Counted from the stretch's first letter, positions 1-12,478 are shown. The stretch is DNA of 64,000 nucleotides from Arenicola marina (GCA_964019135.1 OZ025258.1:12431771-12495770), one strand, 5' to 3'. Numbers and translations: made by a program. The notes: generated by a model not told the origin, from the letters alone.

Positions 1-638
1 TTCGGTGCAGTATAAATAACACGCAACGAAGTCAAACGCTTGAACAATATTGACTTCAAAGAGAAGCCGATTAAGAAGAAAAAAAAATAAACGTAAAACT
101 TTGCGCAAAATCAACCTAGATATAAACGTTGTTCAAATACTCTACAAAAATCTACATAGCATTACAACAGGTACAACCTAATCGCACTAGAAACGGTGAT
201 CCACCCAAACGTAAAAACCAGCTAAATAAAAAATGAGAGCCAATGGTCCCTGTGTACCGATCTGGTCCTGTAAACAAAACACATCAACAAAATTAAAGAG
301 CAGCATCGCCCAGATTTACAAAAGATCAATTTGATCTTCGTTTTTTTATAAATATGAAATATTGGTGCGTTATGCCGCTGCTGTTTTGTAGACTAGATGA
401 ACGCTACACTGGACGACGAAACATCCCGGAATAACGACGTTCATTCGGATGAAACAAGTCCTAGCTGCAGGTGCCATCAACACAAATATATCTGGATGAA
501 AAAGGGTTGGTAGATTTTATAGGTTCAAGAGGCAAAGAAGTCATAGGATGGGGCATGTAAATTACATATAAGATCGGGAGGATGAGTAAGTTTTGAAATG
601 CTCTCATATTCTAACTAAGAGGTGGGGGGGGGGGGCGG
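1..638. other. No gene seen; AT-rich unique DNA
   Basis: I see no supported coding region, RNA gene or tandem repeat here. The stretch ends in a G-rich run at about 623-642 that abuts a SINE head fragment. Confidence 0.5.
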
Positions 639-700
639 GGGGCTCCCTGGTGCAGTTGTTAGCGCACTAGACCGCAGATCAATGACTTAAGCGTGGGTGT
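639..700 (+). mobile_element. SINE-B tRNA-like head fragment
   Basis: The segment has a tRNA-like A box (TGGTGCAGTTGTTAGCGC) and continues GCACTAGACCGCAGATCAAT. This matches the head of the complete SINE-B at 23832-24019, read on its minus strand. Homology stops soon after, so the B box and body are missing. It is a remnant, not a functional tRNA. Confidence 0.55.
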
Positions 701-1269
701 ATTTTTTTTTACAACTGGGTCTCCACCACACCTCCGGTGGTCTTGATTTTGCATGGGAAAACGGCATTTTTCTTCAAAAAGTGTCCTTAAAATTGTTTTG
801 CTTGTCGAGTTACCCAAAAAACGTGTCATCAATCATGGAGAGGTGGCAATATTGGTCATAAGTTGGCGGTAAACGGTAAAAAGTGACAAAACTACGGTAC
901 AAAACTCAACGATCGACAGTTGCTTGATAGCTGTCTGTCGTGCCCACTTGTTGGTGGTTATAATAAAGACCACTCCCTGAGTCTATTTAACCATTCTCTT
1001 CCGGGTGGGCTGGCTGGTATGGTAAAGCGCTGGTCTGTGTCACAAGTGTCTTTCGTTCAGTCCCGGGCGCCTGGTTTGTGTCATGGTTTGTGTCAAGACG
1101 GTGTCACCCAGATGTCTGTCGCCTTGTCACACTCATACGTCGACACTAGCCATTAATTTCCCCCCAATCAGCTTCTGGGTGGGTACTTTTCAGGCTGAGA
1201 CTCAGGCACCGACAAGTGGTGAGCATCCGGTTGCTACGAACCCGACTGGCGGCTGGAGCCACATCATAG

Positions 1270-2040
1270 ATATCTGAGTGCCTGTATCTGAGTGTCTGTA
1301 TCTGAGTGTGTATCTAAGCGTCTGTATCTGAATATCTGAGTGTCTGTATATGTGTGTGTATCTGAGTGTCTGTATCTAAGTGTCTGCATATGGGTGTCTG
1401 TATCTGGGTATCTGTTCCTGAGTGCCTGTATCTGATTGTCTGTATCTGAGTGTCTGTATCTGTGTCTGAGTGTCTGTATCTGAGTATCTGCATATGGGGG
1501 TCTGTATCTAAGTGTCTGCATATGGGTGTCTGTATCTGAGTGTCTGTATCTGATTGTCTGTATCTGAGTGTCTGTATCTGAGTGTCTCTATATGGGTGTC
1601 TGTATCCGGGCGTCAGTATCTGAGTGTCTGTATCTGTATCTGAGTATCTGTATACGGGTGTCTGTATCTAAGTATCTGCATATGGGTGTCTGTATCTGGG
1701 TATCTGTATCTGAGTGTCTGTATCTGATTGTCTGTATCTGAGTGTCTGTATCTGAGTGTCTGTATCTGAGTGTCTGTATCTGAGTGTCTGTATCTGAGTA
1801 TGTGTCTCATTCTGTATCTCAGTCTCTGTATCTAAAACCCTGTATATGAGTCCCTGTATCTGATGTTGTATATTAGTCTGTATCTCGAGGAGTCCGTGAA
1901 TCTGTCTCTGAATCCCATATCTGAGTCTGTAACTGAGTACCTGTCTATATGAGTACCTTTATTGGAGTCTATGTATATGAGTTTGTATATGAGTCGCTGC
2001 ATCTGAGCTTGTTTTTCGGAGTCGCTGTACCTGTGTCTAT
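1270..2040. repeat. 14-bp minisatellite (TCTGTATCTGAGTG)
   Basis: TCTGTATCTGAG-type units of about 14 bp, with half-units and single-base variants, repeat from 1270 to about 1830 and then decay to about 2040. Open frames on the minus strand here simply translate the repeat (DTQIQTLRYRHS-like) and are not genes. Confidence 0.9.
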
Positions 2041-2063
2041 ATCTGGGGCCCCTGAGGGGGGTA

Positions 2064-2270
2064 GCCATGTCGCGTGTCGATTTTAAGAAAAGGTTCATGT
2101 CGCGTGTCGATTTTAACACAAAAGGTCCATGTCGCGTGTCGATTTTAAGAAAAGTTCCATGTCGCGTGTCGCTAAAAATCTTATGTCGCATGTCGATTCT
2201 AAGACAACCCCAATGTCGCGTTGTCGATTTTAAAAATCGCCGTGGCGCCGTGTCGAAAAAGCCCCTCTGG
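2064..2270 (+). repeat. About 33-bp tandem repeat with ATGTCGCGTGTCGATTTTA core
   Basis: Five to six units begin CATGTCGCGTGTCGATTTTA and end in an A-rich stretch. The same GTGTCG/TGTCGATTTT vocabulary recurs at 15296-15460 (plus) and 30795-30955 (minus), so this looks like a local expansion of a dispersed repeat family. Confidence 0.8.
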
Positions 2271-2364
2271 GGCCCTATATCTGAGTCCCTGCATCTGTAT
2301 CAAAATCCATGTAATGCTATGTGAAGCCTTGTTTCTGAGCCCCTGTATATGTGGCTCGGGGGGG

Positions 2365-3712
2365 CAAGGCTCCATGGACAGGGTCAGGGGGACGGTGTCA
2401 GATTGACAGGGCGAGATGGACATGGTGAGAGGGGCATGGCTCCAGGGACAGGGTGAGAGGGACATGGTGAGAGGGACAGGGTGAGAGGGACATGGCTCCA
2501 GGGCATGGCTCCAGGGACAAGGCGAGAGAGACAGGGTGAGAGGGACAGGGCGAGAGGGACAGGGTGAGAGGGACAGGGTGAGAGGGACAGGGCGAGAGGG
2601 ACAGGGTGAGAGGGACAGGGTGAGAGGGACAGGGCGAGAGGGACAGGGTGAGAGGGACATGGCTCCAGGGACAGGGCGAGAGGGACAGGGTGAGAGGGAC
2701 AGGGTGAGAGGGACAGGGTGAGAGGGACAGGGTGAGAGGGACAGGGTGAGAGGGACAAGGTGAGAGGGACAGGGTGAGAGGGACATGGCTCCAGGGACAA
2801 GGCGAGAGGGACAAGGCGAGAGGGACAAGGCGAGAGGGACAGGGTGAGAGGGACAGGGTGAGAGGGACATGGCTCCAGGGACAGGGCGAAAGGGACAGGG
2901 CGAGAGGGACAGGGTGAGAGGGACAGGGCGAGAGGGACAGGGTGAGAGGGACAGGGTGAGAGGGACAGGGCGAGAGGGACAGGGTGAGAGGGACAGGGTG
3001 AGAGGGACATGGCTCCAGGGACAAGGCGAGAGGGACAGGGTGAGAGGGACAGGGCGAGAGGGACAGGGTGAGAGGGACAGGGTGAGAGGGACAGGGCGAA
3101 AGGGACAGGGTGAGAGGGACAGGGTGAGAGGGAGAGGGTGAGAGGGGCATGGCTCCAGGGAGAGGGTGAGAGGGGCATGGCTCCAGGGACAAGGCGAGAG
3201 GGACAGGGCGAGAGGGACAGGGTGAGAGGGACAGGGTGAGAGGGACAGGGTGAGAGGGGCATGGCTCCAGGGAGAGGGTGAGAGGGGCATGGCTCCAGGG
3301 ACAAGGCGAGAGGGACAAGGCGAGAGGGACAGGGTGAGAGGGACAGGGTGAGAGGGACATGGCTCCAGAGACAGGGTGAGAGGGACAGGGCGAGAGGGAC
3401 AGGGTGAGAGGGACAGGGCGAGAGGGACAGGGTGAGAGGGACAGGGTGAGAGGGACAGGGCGAGAGGGACAGGGTGAGAGGGACAGGGTGAGAGGGACAT
3501 GGCTCCAGGGACAAGGCGAGAGGGACAGGGTGAGAGGGACAGGGCGAGAGGGACAGGGTGAGAGGGACAGGGTGAGAGGGACAGGGCGAAAGGGACAGGG
3601 TGAGAGGGACAGGGTGAGAGGGACATGGCTCCAGGGACAAGGCGAGAGGGACAGGGTGAGAGGGACAGGGCGAGAGGGACAGGGCGAGAGGGACAGGGTG
3701 AGAGGGACAGGG
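2365..3712. repeat. 14-bp minisatellite (GAGGGACAGGGTGA), about 1.35 kb
   Basis: Tandem 14-bp units GGGACAGGG(T/C)GAGA are interrupted by variant units containing ATGGCTCCAGGGAC. Blocks of several units recur as larger modules; the pattern at about 3006-3132 is repeated at about 3497-3623, which indicates higher-order amplification. Long minus-strand frames of Ser/Pro/Leu/Cys (up to 475 codons) and plus-strand Gly/Arg/Glu frames are open only because the repeat lacks stops. Confidence 0.95.
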
Positions 3713-4014
3713 TCAGAATCCCAGGCAGAGGGACAGAGACAGGAAATGGCTCTCTTATGTCATGGCGTCTTTGTCTATCTGCGTATTTCGGCCGTGAGCC
3801 CTACCAGTAGTAATACTGTACCACATCAGCCAAAACACCAGTACAGACGCAGTACAGTCATCAAACCAACCCAGTCAAGCAATCGCGCAATGCAAGAGCC
3901 GTAGGATGGGGGTAACTTTCTGACATAAAACCGACGAATGTATGGGTAAATAAAGGAGTTTTCCCATCGTGGTGTGTGTTCTTGGTGGTTAAGGAGCGAA
4001 TAGGGGGGAGGAGT
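3713..4014. other. No gene seen
   Basis: Unique sequence between the minisatellite and the foldback element. I see no supported gene or motif. Confidence 0.4.
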
Positions 4015-4314
4015 CTGGGCTCGCGTTAGCATTCGCCAATAGCCATTTAGCGAGAAAATTCGGGATTTGGCGATAAGAACTTCCTGGACACTCGCCAAAA
4101 TGGCGAATATAAAATAAGTGTTTAACCCCATTTATCAACTGTTCCACTGGCTATCGAGGCATAGATGTGCCTGGAAAATACATTACATGGTAGATCTACT
4201 ACATTCATCTCCAATTATAAGATTTATAACCAATTTATAACCAATATCTTTGGCTAATTTTGGCTAATGTTTTTCCACGGAATTAGCCAAAAAAATATCC
4301 TAGCGCGAGCCCAG
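4015..4314. mobile_element. 300-bp foldback/MITE element with 5-bp target duplication
   Basis: The left end reads CTGGGCTCGCGTTAG and the right end CTAGCGCGAGCCCAG. These are inverted copies with one mismatch in 15. The flanks are an exact 5-bp direct repeat, GGAGT, at 4010-4014 and 4315-4319. The interior has short self-complementary runs built on TTCGCCAA/TTGGCGA and no coding potential. This is the structure of a non-autonomous DNA transposon. I cannot assign the superfamily; 5-bp duplications are uncommon among the familiar ones. Confidence 0.7.
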
Positions 4315-4319
4315 GGAGT

Positions 4320-4950
4320 TGAAAGTGACGTTCGTTCGCACTGACAAAAGACGGGCGACATGTCAAGTTTACAGGGCATGACCGCACCCCTCTGTTTCCC
4401 AAGCGTCTAACGGCCCCGGCATAATCACAATACGTTGTTCAACCATTTTTTTTTTACACACATTATAGGAAACATAAACCCGACTGTAAAACCGCTGCGG
4501 ACAGTAGAATAGGCAATACCAGTTTGCTTGTTGATCATCCACAGACACAAAGCAAACTTTGGTAAGCCCTCAATTGCGGCGAGAACAGACTGTGTGTCGT
4601 TGGAGATACTTCCGGTGAGAAAGAGCGACCCGCGACGGTACACAACAACGGATTGTATGGCTGAACCGCATGACTGAGATTGGTATAGGCAGCGATTCTG
4701 CTGGTAGGTATGCGTCCTGCGACATTTGTCGCATAAACATTTCCAATGACGCATTTCATTGAGCTGTGAGGGGACACGGGGACGCATTGTAAATATATAG
4801 TGAGCAGACTATGCAGTATTTCATTTAAATTAATGTCCCATTATTTTTCGGATATCCCATAATTTTACGGAGTTCTGGGACACTGGGACCCACCCACTGG
4901 CCTACCTATCAAAATCACTCTATAGGTTTGGGTGTCTAAGACCGCTTTTG
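4320..4950. other. No gene seen
   Basis: Unique sequence. Overlapping minus-strand frames at 4425-4787 have no recognisable domain and no splice or promoter support. Confidence 0.4.
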
Positions 4951-4953
4951 TCG

Positions 4954-5160
4954 TTGGTTGTATATTCGATCAGGATGCTTTAACCAATTCTGGTCATATC
5001 GCATCAATGGAAGAAGAAGGGAAGAGCGGAGCCATGTCCCCGGGGGTAACTCCCTACTCTTTGCGACCACACAGACATGACCACAGCGGGGTCATGAACC
5101 ACCGATTCACGTTCCGTTAGGCTCTCAGGTGGCCAGGACGCTCAATGTGAGCGGTCTCCC
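4954..5160 (-). mobile_element. SINE-A, diverged copy lacking an intact A box
   Basis: Starting at GTTGGTTGTATATTCG, the segment follows the SINE-A consensus seen at 17132-17396: the GCTTTAACCA block, the CCATGTCCCCGGGGGTAAC block, and the B-box region GGTTCATGACCCC on the minus strand. The right end, where the A box should lie, has degenerated to GAGCGGTCTCC. This is an old copy. Confidence 0.75.
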
Positions 5161-5188
5161 CCCGCCAGTCCCCTCCTCTCCCCCACTG

Positions 5189-5307
5189 TTGTGCACATGG
5201 GGGCAAAACTAGGCCAAGACATCTCCCGGGGCAATGACATGGGCTTGGATCACATGTGCCCCCAGATGCAGGTGCAAAGGTTCAAACCGATGACCTGCTG
5301 ATCTCCA
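5189..5307 (-). mobile_element. SINE-B, old diverged copy
   Basis: GTGCACAT, AGGCCAAG, CTCCCGGGGCAATGA, CATGTGCCCCCAGAT and GACCTGCTGATCTCC follow, in order, the blocks of the SINE-B at 23832-24019, with many substitutions. The minus-strand B box reads GGTTTGAACC. The A-box half is missing. Confidence 0.6.
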
Positions 5308-5309
5308 TG

Positions 5310-6295
5310 TCACATTGTGAGAAGAGATTTATCATTCATCCTAATCCTCATTTGTGCGCATTCGCCAAGCCCGGTCATCGTTTGCCCTCTCCTGACCTAC
5401 CCCCCCCCCCCCCACCCCACCAAACATCTACACACTTACCCATCTCCCATTTACATTGTTCATGTGTTCCCATTACCTCATTTTCGCAAATCAGAAACAC
5501 CATCAGAAAGTAGCGTTATATATGTGAAACAGAAGGCTGTACATAGCTACCGCACGTTACTACAGTTGATAATGCCAGCCAGCCAGCCAGACAGAGCCAG
5601 CGGCCACTAAACAGGTCATCGACCCATCAGTCATAACCAAGAGACCTCCGCTCGCAGCCTCAACAACGCGCGTGTGGCGACCATGTTAGAGGCACGGATC
5701 AATGGGTTTTTCACACGCTCATGACGCTCAGGTGTGCACGGAGGACCGTTCGTATATATATATACAGGCCACGTGGTTTTAATAGGTGAGATGAAATGGA
5801 CATCTCAATGACCGCCAACACACCTCACGACTCATCTATTGTTTACCTGGCGTGTGCCTGGTCCAGAGACAAAGGGCCGCGTCATCCGTCGCCACAGCAA
5901 CGGGGAGAGTTCGTTTGTCTCTGCTCAGCGATTGTGACGTCACTCCACGTGAGTTTACATCCCTGGGCGACGTACAAGCGTGAATCCTTTGTTTTTTGTC
6001 AACTGTGATATTCGGCGTTCTGAACTCTTCCCGAGAGGTTGTGTTAACATCACCCACAACACGGCTGGCCCGCTCGGGAGGTGTGTGTGTGTGACGGTCC
6101 CGGAGTGTGGTATCCCGTGGGCCCAGCGAGAACGTGCGAAGTGTCAATAGAGGTTGTTATATATATACAGTGAGCATCGTCTGTCTGTCGTACGGTGCCG
6201 TGCCGTAATACCTAACTGGCGGGTCGGGCAGCCAAAGTGAAATTGACAACGACACGCCTCCAGTAAGCAAAACACATGTGACCTCAACGACAAGC
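5310..6295. other. No gene seen; C-run and short TA repeats
   Basis: The stretch contains a poly-C run near 5400 and short TATATATA tracts near 5753 and 6160. I see no supported gene. Confidence 0.4.
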
Positions 6296-6299
6296 GCAG

Positions 6300-6840
6300 A
6301 TCATGGACAGGGACAGTGGGGAGGGCGGGCGGGATGAGGGGGGTGTTGTAGTAGGGGTGGGGGGGGGCAGGGGGGAGAGATAGGTGGAAGGAGTGGGAAA
6401 GGTGGGGGCCGAGGCGATGATGTGTGTCGGTGTGTTCATGTGTAGGTGAATGGGTGTTAGCCTGTCCCAGTTAATACACTGAAACTCTCTCTGTATAGTA
6501 ACGACGACCACCCAATGTCCTGCATTTTGAAAAGGGTGTGCTCTCCCCCCAAAACTCAAAACTTACAATCGAGAGGATGGGGGTTAGGGAGGGCGGGGGC
6601 GAATCGAGGGGGCGGGGGAGGGGGTGTTCAATTAATCAGGTGGTGCTTATTTATGCAAATGTCAAGTAAGCCAGTCCAACACCAGCTGTGTAAATCCTTA
6701 TTTCGATGCAAAGACAGATGCAGGCAGTTTGACGTTTGAAACTGTGATAACCGTATATACACAGCCTCCTCCCCCCCCCCCCCCCCTGCCCCAACACCCA
6801 CACACACGCACCCTCCCCATCCAATTTCCACCCCCTCTTC
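6300..6840. repeat. G-rich blocks followed by a C-rich block
   Basis: Runs of G at 6315-6400 and 6570-6635 are followed by C-rich DNA at 6765-6835. The plus strand carries many GGG-type runs capable of G-quadruplex formation, and the minus strand does in the later block. No gene is recognised. Confidence 0.6.
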
Positions 6841-7454
6841 TTTCCCGTTATATCTATTATGGTGTATCTACATCAATATGAATACGTATCAGGGCTCATC
6901 AGCTCGTCAGGATTATTTCTTCCGTAGACAGCTGCAGCGCTTGTTAGATTCTTCCGCTGACGTCACAAAGGCCAATACCATATTCGATCGGGTGTTATCG
7001 GCTATATCATTGGATGTTCCATCAAACCAAACAAATTTCCACTCAGTCACACAGAGACTGAGAGAGATTCCACTGGAAACCAATCAATACAAATGGGCGG
7101 CGGACCCAATATCGTTAATGCCATTGGCTGCTCACAGCTCTTGCGGTGTGAGTGTGACTGGCTGTGTTTACCCAGTGGCACACGAAAGTGGATCAGATAT
7201 ACAACCTCACTAGGTCATGTATGTTTTATCGGAAGTCGCGAAAATCTAAAAGGGTGGAAGTTCTTTCAGCCCACACAGCTATATGGTAAAGCTATAAGAC
7301 GTACCAGATGTTTTGGCGTTGTTTTTTTTACGTTCGACATGCACGGATAAGTAAACGAGTGTCCAGGTCTTGATCAGTATCGCTTGCAATACACACATGG
7401 CTTGTTTACTTCTGGCCGCAGTCGTCACATAACCGGCAATGAATGGACTAAAGG

Positions 7455-8240
7455 TTGCTAACATCACTTCTCTCTGATCCACCCCGCCTCTCTTATGTAC
7501 GATCCACCCTCCACCCCTCTTATTTCTGATCCACCCCACCACGCTGTTCTCTAAACCACCCCGCTCCACTTTTGTCTGATTCACCCCGCCCCACTTCTGT
7601 CTGATCCACCCCGCCTCACTTGTCTGATCCACCCCGCCCCACTTCTGTCTGATCCACCCCGCCTCACTTGTCTGATCCACCCCGCCCCACTTCTGTCTAT
7701 TTCACCCTGCCCCACTAGTCTGATCCACCCCGCCCCACTTCTGTCTATTTCACCCTGCCCCACTAGTCTGATCCACCCGCCCCACTTTTGTCGGATCCAC
7801 CCCGCCCCACTTCTGTCTGATTCACCCCGCCCCACTTCTGACTGATCCACCCCGCCTCACTTGTCTGTGATCCACCCTGCCCCACTTGTCTGATCCACCC
7901 CGCCCCACTTCTGTCTGATCCATCCCGCCCCCCTTGTCTGATCCATTCCGCCCAACTTGTCTGATCCACCCCGGCCCACTTCTTTCTATTCCACCCTGCC
8001 CCATTTGTCTGATCCACCCCGCCCCATTTCTGTCTATTCCACCCTGCCCCAATGGTCTGATCCACCCGCCCCACTTCTCTGTGATCCAACCCGCCCCTCT
8101 AATGTCTGATCTACCCAGCCCCACTTGCCTGATCCACCCCGCCCCGCTTATCTCTGATCCACCCGACCCACCTCTGTCTCATTCACCCCTCCCCTTTTCT
8201 ACTCCCCCCCCACCCGTCCCTCTCCCCCCTCTCTTTACCA
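7455..8240. repeat. About 25-bp minisatellite (TCTGATCCACCCCGCCCCAC)
   Basis: Units of about 24-27 bp, GATCCACCCCGCCCCACTTCTGTCT-like in parts, repeat some 30 times with many indels. Overlapping Trp/Ile/Arg/Gly-rich frames on the minus strand are translations of the repeat. Confidence 0.9.
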
Positions 8241-8249
8241 CTCACCCAT

Positions 8250-9095
8250 AGTGCCTCCAAATGAGCGCATGTTTACATTCACCGCCCACGACACATCAAC
8301 AAACGCCACGCATTTAAGCCCAGTCGCTCGGTATATAATGACCTTGGGCAAGGAGCTCGATGAATGAAAATAAACTTCCAGTGGACCACTGACCTGTCGC
8401 AGCGAACCGCAATCTAGGTCAGGCCATCTGGGCCAAGCGATCCGAGAGAACGCTGCAGCGATCTACACCACCAGATCCGGACATGATACAGCTAATCTGC
8501 GTGCCGGGGTCAGATGGTGGCCAAGGCAGTCTAGTCGACTAATAGGCAGTCACCAGAGTCTGCTGCCGACATGCGTGTCGGTGACTGCAGCCAAGTGTCC
8601 AGTAGAAATGTATCCTAGATACATGAGTTAACGTTCGCTGTATCCGATTGCCGGATGACGATAGGGGTGGGGGGGGGGGGGGGGGCAAGGGGGTATTTCC
8701 GTTACACGGGAGTGGGATTTTCTTCTTGAACTGGGAATGAGGTAAATCATTCTTCGTGAACTGGGAATGGGATTTTATCCGATCATCGTGATCAAGGATT
8801 TTCTTTAATCGTGAACTAAGAATCTTAATATTAAATCGACAATTTATATCATGTATCCGCTGTATCCATCATTTTCGTGATTTGGGAACACGACCCCCCA
8901 CGATAGTCCAGCTAGCTTTCTCATTGGCAACCAGAGGTTTTGACAAACAGCCGGTGTACCATAATAACCTGTCCGTCCGTGATAACCTGTCCGGCCACGC
9001 TTCTTTCATGCCACTAACCAGAACCCTAATCCTAACCCTTACATAATCCTTGCCTTAAAGCTAACATACACGCGCTATTTAGATAGCAAGCCCAT
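8250..9095. other. No gene seen; G-run and loose GTGAACTGGGAAT repeats
   Basis: A poly-G run lies at about 8667-8685. It is followed by a few degenerate copies of a GAACTGGGAATG motif at about 8725-8815. I see nothing else. Confidence 0.4.
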
Positions 9096-9099
9096 TCGC

Positions 9100-11885
9100 C
9101 GCGCATGCGCACTCGTCAGCCGGACACCGTATCACGCCATACAGGTGATCATGCTACACCGGCCAGCCGGACACCGTATCAACGCCAGACAGGTAATCAT
9201 GCTACACCGGCCAGCCGGACACCGTATCAACGCCACACAGGGAATCATGCTACACCGGCCAGCCGGACACCGTATCACGCCAGACAGGTAATCATGCTAC
9301 ACCGGCCAGCCGGACATCGTATCAACGCCAGACAGGTAATCATGCTACACCGGCCAGCCGGACACCGTATCACGCCAGACAGGTAATCATGCTACACCGG
9401 CCAGCCGGACACAGTATCACGCCAGACAGGTAATCATGCTACACCGGCCAGCCAGACACCGTATCAACGCCAGACAGGTAATCATGCTACACCGGCCAGT
9501 CGGACACCGTATCACGCCAGACAGGTAATCATGCTACACCGGCCAGCCGGACACCGTATCACGCCAGACAGGTAATCATGCTACACCGGCCAGCCGGACA
9601 CCGTATCAACGCCAGACAGGTAATCATGCTACACCGGCCAGCCGGACACCGTATCAACGCCAGACAGGTAATCATGCTACACCGGCCAGCCGGACACCGT
9701 ATCACGCCAGACAGGTAATCATGCTACACCGGCCAGCCGGACACCGTATCACGCCAGACAGGTAATCATGCTACACCGGCCAGCCAGACACCGTATCAAC
9801 GCCAGACAGGTAATCATGCTACACCGGCCAGTCGGACACCGTATCACGCCAGACAGGTAATCATGCTACACCGGCCAGCCGGACACCGTATCACGCCAGA
9901 CAGGTAATCATGCTACACCGACCAGCCGGACACCGTATTACGCCAGACAGGTATTCATGCTACACCGGCCAGCCGGACACTGTATCACGCAAGACAGGTA
10001 TTCATGCTACACCGGCCAGTCGGACACCGTATCACGCCAGACAGGTATTCATGCTACACCGGCCAGCCGGACACTGTATCACGCCAGACAGGTAATCATG
10101 CTACACCGGCCAGCCGGACACCGTATCACGCCAGACAGGTAATCATGCTACACCGGCCAGCCGGACACCGTATCACGCCAGACAGGTAATCATGCTACAC
10201 CGGCCAGCCGGACACCGTATCAACGCCAGACAGGTAATCATGCTACACCGGCCAGCCGGACACCGTATCACGCCAGACAGGTAATCATGCTACACCGGCC
10301 AGCCGGACACCGTATCACGCCAGACAGGTAATCATGCTACACCGGCCAGCCGGACACAGTATCACGCCAGACAGGTAATCATGCTACACCGGCCAGCCGG
10401 ACACCGTATCACGCCAGACAGGTAATCATGCTACACCGGCCAGCCAGACACCGTATCAACGCCAGACAGGTAATCATGCTACACCGGCCAGCCGGACACC
10501 GTATCAACGCCAGACAGGTAATCATGCTACACCGGCCAGCCGGACACAGTATCACGCCAGACAGGTAATCATGCTACACCGGCCAGCCGGACACCGTATC
10601 ACGCCAGACAGGTAATCATGCTACACCGGCCAGCCAGACACCGTATCAACGCCAGACAGGTAATCATGCTACACCGGCCAGTCGGACACCGTATCACGCC
10701 AGACAGGTAATCATGCTACACCGGCCAGCCGGACACAGTATCACGCCAGACAGGTAATCATGCTACACGGGCCAGCCGGACACAGTATCACGCCAGACAG
10801 GTAATCATGCTACACCGGCCAGCCGGACACCGTATCACGCCAGACAGGTAATCATGCCACACCGGCCAGCCAGACACCGTATCAACGCCAGACAGGTAAT
10901 CATGCTACACCGGCCAGTCGGACACCGTATCACGCCAGACAGGTAATCATGCTACACCGGCCAGCCGGACACCGTATCACGCCAGACAGGTAATCTTGCT
11001 ACACCGGCCAGCCGGACACCGTATCACGCCAGACAGGTAATCATGCTACACCGGCCAGCCGGACACCGTATCACGCCAGACAGGTAATCATGCTACACCG
11101 GCCAGCCGGACACCGTATCACGCCAGACAGGTAATCATGCTACACCGGCCAGCCGGACACCGTATCACGCCAGACAGGTATTCATGCTACACCGGCCAGC
11201 CGGACACCGTATTACGCCAGACAGGTATTCATGCTACACCGGCCAGCCAGACACCGTATTACGCCAGACAGGTAATCATGCTACACCGGCCAGCCGGACA
11301 CCGTATCACGCCAGACAGGTAATCATGCTACACCGGCCAGCCGGACACCGTATCACGCCAGACAGGTAATCATGCTACACCGGCCAGTCGGACACCGTAT
11401 CACGCCAGACAGGTAATCATGCTACACCGGCCAGCCGGACACCGTATCACGCCAGACAGGTAATCATGCTACACCGGCCAGCCGGACACCGTATCACGCC
11501 AGACAGGTAATCATGCTACACCGGCCAGTCGGACACCGTATCACGCCAGACAGGTAATCATGCTACACCGGCCAGCCGAACACCGTATCAACGCCAGACA
11601 GGTAATCATGCTACACCGGCCAGCCGGACACCGTATCACGCCAGACAGGTAATCATGCTACACCGGCCAGCCGGACACCGTATCACGCCAGACAGGTAAT
11701 CATGCTACACCGGCCAGCCGGACACCGTATTACGCCAGACAGGTATTCATGCTACACCGGCCAGCCGGACACCGTATCATGCCAGACAGGTAATCTTGCT
11801 ACACCGGCCAGCCGGACACTGTATCACGCCAGACAGGTATTCATGCTACACCGGCCAGTAGGACACCGTATCACGCCAGACAGCT
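9100..11885. repeat. 47-bp satellite array, about 59 copies
   Basis: The monomer runs ATGCTACACCGGCCAGCC, then GGACACCGTATCACGCC, then AGACAGGTAATC, at 47 bp; a 48-bp variant has TATCAACGCC. Each monomer carries the near-palindrome CCGGCCAGCCGG. Single-base variants (GTCGG, CAGTATC, GGTATTC) recur in the same neighbour order, for example CAGCCAGACACC followed by CAGTCGGACACC near 9446, 9780, 10620 and 10865. That suggests amplification in multi-monomer blocks. Open frames are repeat translations. Confidence 0.97.
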
Positions 11886-11889
11886 AGGT

Positions 11890-12400
11890 TATAATGCTAC
11901 ATCAAAACGATCAAAGATAAATGGATGTTATGTTCCGTAAAATCTTGTCAATTACAGCTTGGAGCTTTAAATTCCGTAACAGGACACAAAAAACAAACTG
12001 TTCCGCAAGGTTATCGTTCACAACTGTGGTTTCTGCCGGGTAAGTTTGTTGACACAGAATTAATTAGGCGCGACGGATATAATTATAGATGACGGAATTA
12101 GTTCCGGGTCAAATGCTTAGGGCTGACATTAGATATAATGTCACCCGCGACGAAAGGGCTGACGGGAAAAAAAGTAAAGAATCAAAAACTCAGGGAACAG
12201 AGTTTTCTGCTCGTGTGTATGTAACTTTTGGACTTTGAGTTAAGAATAAGGATATAATTAAAAAAATAAAACCCCTAGATGCAGCTCTGTACGAGTCAGT
12301 GTTCTGCTGGGCCCACTCCTCAAAACGTTGGCATTCACAACACCAGAGATTTTCACGTCTCAGCGAATGTGGTTCCACTCTGCGTTCCATTGCCAAAAAA
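11890..12400. other. No gene seen
   Basis: Unique AT-leaning sequence between the satellite and a tRNA-like segment. No domain, splice signal or repeat is recognised. Confidence 0.4.
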
Positions 12401-12404
12401 GTCG

Positions 12405-12478
12405 CATTACGGGCTGAACCCGGCCAAACCAATACAAATTGCGCATGTTAAGCCGAGTGCTCTACCAAACCAAACAGA
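12405..12478 (-). pseudogene. tRNA-like segment (tRNA pseudogene or SINE head)
   Basis: On the minus strand the segment has an A-box-like TTTGGTTTGGTAGAGCAC. About 45 bases later comes a B-box-like CGGGTTCAGCCCG that can form the T arm. The anticodon arm does not pair cleanly, so this is not a good functional tRNA. Confidence 0.4.

Noticed and set aside
2199..3640. Minus-strand frames of 320-475 codons rich in Ser, Pro, Leu, Cys
   Set aside because: They lie entirely within the 14-bp minisatellite. Every frame is open because the repeat lacks stops, and there is no unique coding sequence at either end.
6878..7213. 111-codon plus-strand frame starting MNTYQGSSARQDYF
   Set aside because: The composition is protein-like, but I found no domain, splice signal, promoter or second copy. 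The frame length is not exceptional here.
9010..9045. Telomere-like CCCTAA/CCTAACCC phrases
   Set aside because: There are only two or three irregular matches in unique sequence. This is not an array.
9100..11885. CRISPR-like regular array
   Set aside because: The 47-bp units are contiguous, with no unique spacers between repeats, and the sequence is eukaryotic in character. It is a satellite.
12405..12478. Functional tRNA gene
   Set aside because: The A and B boxes are recognisable, but the anticodon and acceptor stems do not pair well.
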